Shown piece by piece: positions 60,501 through 64,000 of a stretch of 64,000 nt of DNA. Source of the stretch: Rostratula benghalensis (Eukaryota > Chordata > Aves > Charadriiformes > Rostratulidae); contig VXAI01000028.1 of the NCBI GenBank assembly GCA_013399305.1, positions 4,766,175 through 4,830,174 of the forward strand, read 5' to 3'. Under the pieces are notes generated by a model that was not told the origin of the DNA, ran no database searches, and worked only from the letters and a program-made list of their open reading frames with translations. Numbering within the stretch: position 1 is the stretch's first letter; each line of letters begins with the position of its first letter. The position numbers and the translations under genes were made by a program.

Positions 60501-63500
60501 CAAAATAATAGCTGGTCTCAATTCACACATTAATAGGATAGGTTCAGCATGAGTGGTATCAGCCAAGTAGGGAAACGCACACAGTGGGAGAAGTGACAAC
60601 CTCCTCATTCCCAGCATGAGCCCTTCAAAATTGTGTCAGGGTGTGCTTATGATGAGTGCAGGAAAGTTTGCCCAGGTACCACTGGAGATCCAACTGTTTC
60701 ATGACAATGAATATTCCCCTTTCTTGATCTGTCTCTTCAGGCTGTGATTTATTACTGTTATTCTAACATCCACAGGCCTGGTTGTGCTCAGTATAGTACA
60801 AACATCAGAAGTGACAGCTCTCACCCTTTAAATCTGTTGTCAGAGACAAGATGCAGCAAATAGGCAGGAAAAATGAAAGGCAGGGATTGAAAAGGGATGA
60901 GGTAGTAAAAATTAGGTGTTCAAATACGCCCTACTTAGCTGTTTATTTCCTAAACTTTAATAGCTTTAGTAACATTGCATATATGTTGATATGTATGAAG
61001 GCTTTGAAAAAAGGAAATTCATATAACTATTAAATATATGCATCTCTGGCAATATTGAAGAACTATAAGGGTTTTCTAGCAATTGATCAGTTTTGCCTAA
61101 ATTCTTTGCACTTGTGGTGTCTCCAATAGCCATGCGCAAAGTGACTTTCATCGTGATGCTAGCATATTTCAACTCAGCTGCATTTTTTGAGGCTGCTGTT
61201 AAGCTGATCCTAAAAAAAAAAGCAAGCGGTATTGCTCACTTCTAAAATTAGTTTTAAGCTTTCCAAATGCCTGGATCATGAATGTTCCTTATCTAATTAC
61301 CCAATGCCCTCTTTCAGTGTGTCATTGTATTACTTTTTTATGCTTTTAATATTATGGAATTGTAAAATAACTTGACCTTGAGTAGATACCTTGTGGGGAT
61401 TCCTTTAATATATGCAGTGAATTATATGAACCCCTGTTGATAGCTAAAAGAATTTTACCTCTTCGATTTCATAACAGAGCTTTGCATTTCAGAAGCAGTG
61501 AAGTTTCTGGCCTGCAAGACGATTTGGTTTTGCTCATACATTGCATTTTTATTAATTTGTGGTATGTCAGCTGAATATGTGATCTCTCTCACTTCTGCTG
61601 ATTAAAAAGTTCTATTAAGAATGGAGATGATAAATACATATGATATGAAATGAACTGAGTTATGAATCCAAAATGGAGACATAATGTAATAAACCATCTT
61701 TTCCTCAATGTTGTACTCCATTTTTCTTATGTATAGACAGCTATTGTCAACTTAATTATTTTAAGGTAAGATCAACCTTAATTAATCAAAGTGAAGTAAG
61801 ACTGGCTTTGTAATATTTTAATAAAATAAAATAAAAGGCAAAACAGTCATATGCATGGTTGATACAAGATATGTAAATTAAGATATAAGACCACGAGAGG
61901 ATATACTAATAATCTGAGTCATAGTAATGACCAATATAGTTGGAATTAACAGTTCATTGACACAAATAGGGACAACTACTGTCTTCATCTCAGAAATCAT
62001 TAGCACACAGCATCATTATGTAAGCTGTCAGATACACCAAGCAGAAAGCCTACTGTAATGACTGTGTGCTAGGCAGAATGAGGAGAAGCATGCACCCTAA
62101 CCTGAAGAAAAATGAGCAGGTGTCAAACTTAGTACCAGTTTTTGAGTTACCTAATTCCTCTATAAAATTCCTCAAAAATCATCAGTCAAACCTAGTCATC
62201 ATGCTTAAGCAGGCAGCAGGAGGGAATTATAAGAAATCATAAGTTTACTTTTAAATGGCTCAGGTTTTGTTTTAATTGTGGTGGGGTTTGGGTTGATTGT
62301 TTTTTTTTTTTTTCTGTAATGAATTCAAATGATGTTTATCCAGGGTCTGTTTTCTGTAAGCAAGGACTTTTAGTAAATAACTCTTAAGCTACTAGTTGAG
62401 TTTCCTTCCTCTCTGCACAAGCATATTGGCTACTGCTTCAGCTTTCACAGATCCTCCACTGGGGTCTGTGTTGTTGTGCTCTGTGTATTTGAGGCTCCTG
62501 CTTATGCCTGCAGGAATTGTGTCCTGAGGAGAAGCAGGATCCACAAGCCATGCCCATGATGATGAGCCCTGGAGGAGAAGGGCAGTGCTGGCAGCAGCTT
62601 CGCCTGAAAGCCAAAGTCAGTCCTTTACCTGCTTGTCTTGAGCACCTGGGCAAGGGAAAAGCAGCCCCTGCAGAGGGGATGCAAGGGACTGGCAAGGCCC
62701 CTGACACTGATTCTGCTCACACCTCATTAGCTCCAATGTGTGACACTGTTTGGGACACTGGAAAGGACTGACAATGTCATCTCTGTGTTCACCTCTTCAC
62801 TGAAGGGCAGTGTGATTATATAATGACCTTGTTCAAAAACTGAATCTGTTCAGAATCTAGGACTGGTGGGAAATAAGTTTCATTTCAACTTTCTCTTCGT
62901 GTGCGTGTATATTTGGGGGGGAAAGGGGAGAAAAAGAGGAGAGGAAATTCAGAACTGAATATGGTGAGGATGTCAGGTTGCTAGTGCTGTTCATATGTTG
63001 GTGGTGCAGCTCCACTTTACTCTCACCGCAAATCTGGCTGATTGGCTTTTCCTCAGACTGAAGCTTGATTATTTTTTTTCCCCCCCCCCCCCCCACATAG
63101 CTTTAGTACAGTGGTTTTGTGGCAATTATGCAAATTATATGTCACACCACTGCTTATTTTCCACATCATTTGATTTGACCTTTAAAACTAATAAGAGAAT
63201 TATCATTTTTACGGGTAATTTGTGTTTCATGGTATGAGACAGCAGGACAGGGACTGATGGGAGGAACATCAGAACACAGAAGTCGTGTTGCAGGATAGTA
63301 CTAGAGGCCCGTAAGTAGATACCCAGCATGCAATAGTGGCTGATGTGTGTTCCTAAAGAGTAAATGAGAAGATAAATTGTGGAATAAAATTCCCAGAGGG
63401 GGAATTTTCTTTCTAATAACCATCAGTGAGGTCTGGGCTAGCCATTGGTCTTTTGGTTCCTAATTGCTTCTAATAGAAATATTGTTATCTCATTATAATC

Positions 63501-63529
63501 TATATATAGATATGGATATATATTTATCC
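57501..63529. other. Unique noncoding sequence, no gene seen
   Basis: AT-rich with no gene or CR1 homology. An (A)n(T)n-rich patch lies near 60428-60454 and an (AAATA)n patch near 61820-61838. The segment 62440-62770 is clearly more GC-rich, with a plus-strand open frame (62517-62771, TTG start, 84 residues) that resembles no family. A POU octamer ATGCAAAT is at 63128-63135. Confidence 0.55.
63072..63094 (+). repeat. T8-C15 homopolymer junction
   Basis: Eight T followed by fifteen C, then ACATAG. Such a C run is prone to length errors in reads and could be miscounted in this assembly. Confidence 0.85.
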
Positions 63530-64000
63530 TGCTTTGGGGTGGAGCAGAGACAACATTCTAGTCACTGAGAGGGTCTTGCTTATACTTGTTGCTATTGCAA
63601 CCACAGTCAGCTGACCTGGTTGTTTACTCCATGGAGGGGTTGCACCTGTGGGGAGGAGTGGACAGGTCACAGGTGACCCAAACTGACCAAGAGGGTGTTC
63701 TATCCTGTCTGCCATGCTGTGAAGGCAGTGGGAGCACAAGAGTCAGGTTGTCTCTTGTTCAGTGGATTCTCCTTGAATATCTGCTTTTTTAGTGGCTCTC
63801 TTTCTTTGTTGACTGATGGCTGAGGAAAGCCCTGTCTGTCTGGAACGCAGTTCTGGATCTGCAGATCTGGAATCTGTTCTGGGATGCAGTTCCCATTTGT
63901 CACTGAGTTCAGTCTGGAACTTTCTCAGTGCTGACCAGTGACATCTCCCTGGAGCTTGTTACAGTTTTGTATATATTTTTTTATATATTGTATCTACTTA
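63530..64000 (+). mobile_element. Probable avian ERVL-type LTR, cut by window end
   Basis: Plus-strand sequence that matches recalled avian retroviral LTR phrases in order: GCTTTGGGGTGGAGCAGAGA near 63531, TTGCTATTGCAACCACAGTC near 63588, GGGGTTGCACCTGTGGGGAG near 63636, GGTGACCCAAACTGACCAA near 63672, GAAAGCCCTGTCTGTCTGGA near 63824, GTCTGGAACTTTCTCAGTGC near 63911, then TCCCTGGAGCTTGTTACAGT and TTTGTATATATTTTTTTATA at the end. No internal gag or pol sequence is in the window, so this is a solo LTR or one end of an element that continues to the right. Drift and small gaps suggest an old copy. The family name comes from memory, not alignment. Confidence 0.6.

Overview
The window looks like bird (Aves) nuclear DNA. 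It is AT-rich and CpG-poor. It carries five separate copies of the CR1 LINE that dominates avian genomes, and one stretch at the right edge resembles an avian ERVL-type LTR. I find no intact protein-coding gene, no convincing spliced exon, no tRNA or rRNA and no CRISPR array. The window reads as intergenic or deep-intronic sequence, a gene desert. I cannot resolve the species or the neighbouring genes.

Layout. 1-328: a minus-strand CR1 fragment running in from the left. 329-27721: mostly unique AT-rich noncoding sequence with short simple repeats, a 49-bp tandem duplication (18945-19042), several possible conserved-noncoding or enhancer-like patches, two protein-like orphan open frames (12424-13104 plus, 21391-21972 minus) and an assembly gap of 37 N inside a G/T homopolymer tract (23812-23848). 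27722-27884: a short plus-strand CR1 3' end. 29361-31815: the main element, a minus-strand CR1 of about 2.45 kb keeping the 3' end, most of the reverse transcriptase and part of the endonuclease, inactivated by a small deletion at RT motif A and by frameshifts. 41867-42632: another minus-strand CR1 3' part. 49625-50305: a plus-strand CR1 RT fragment that lacks its 3' end, which is unusual for a LINE. 56230-57500: a GT-rich, degenerate, tandem-like region that I cannot name. 63530-64000: the LTR-like sequence, cut by the window edge.

No genes act together here. The mobile-element pieces are decayed and look independent. Regulatory calls (octamer motifs, an RFX X-box-like site, a CTCF-like core, G-quadruplex motifs) are motif matches only and need conservation or chromatin data. 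I looked for a novel system and did not find one. The most useful follow-ups are the orphan frame at 21.4-22.0 kb, the unnamed GT-rich repeat at 56.2-57.5 kb, the 3'-truncated CR1 at 49.6 kb and the X-box-bearing patch at 22.5 kb.
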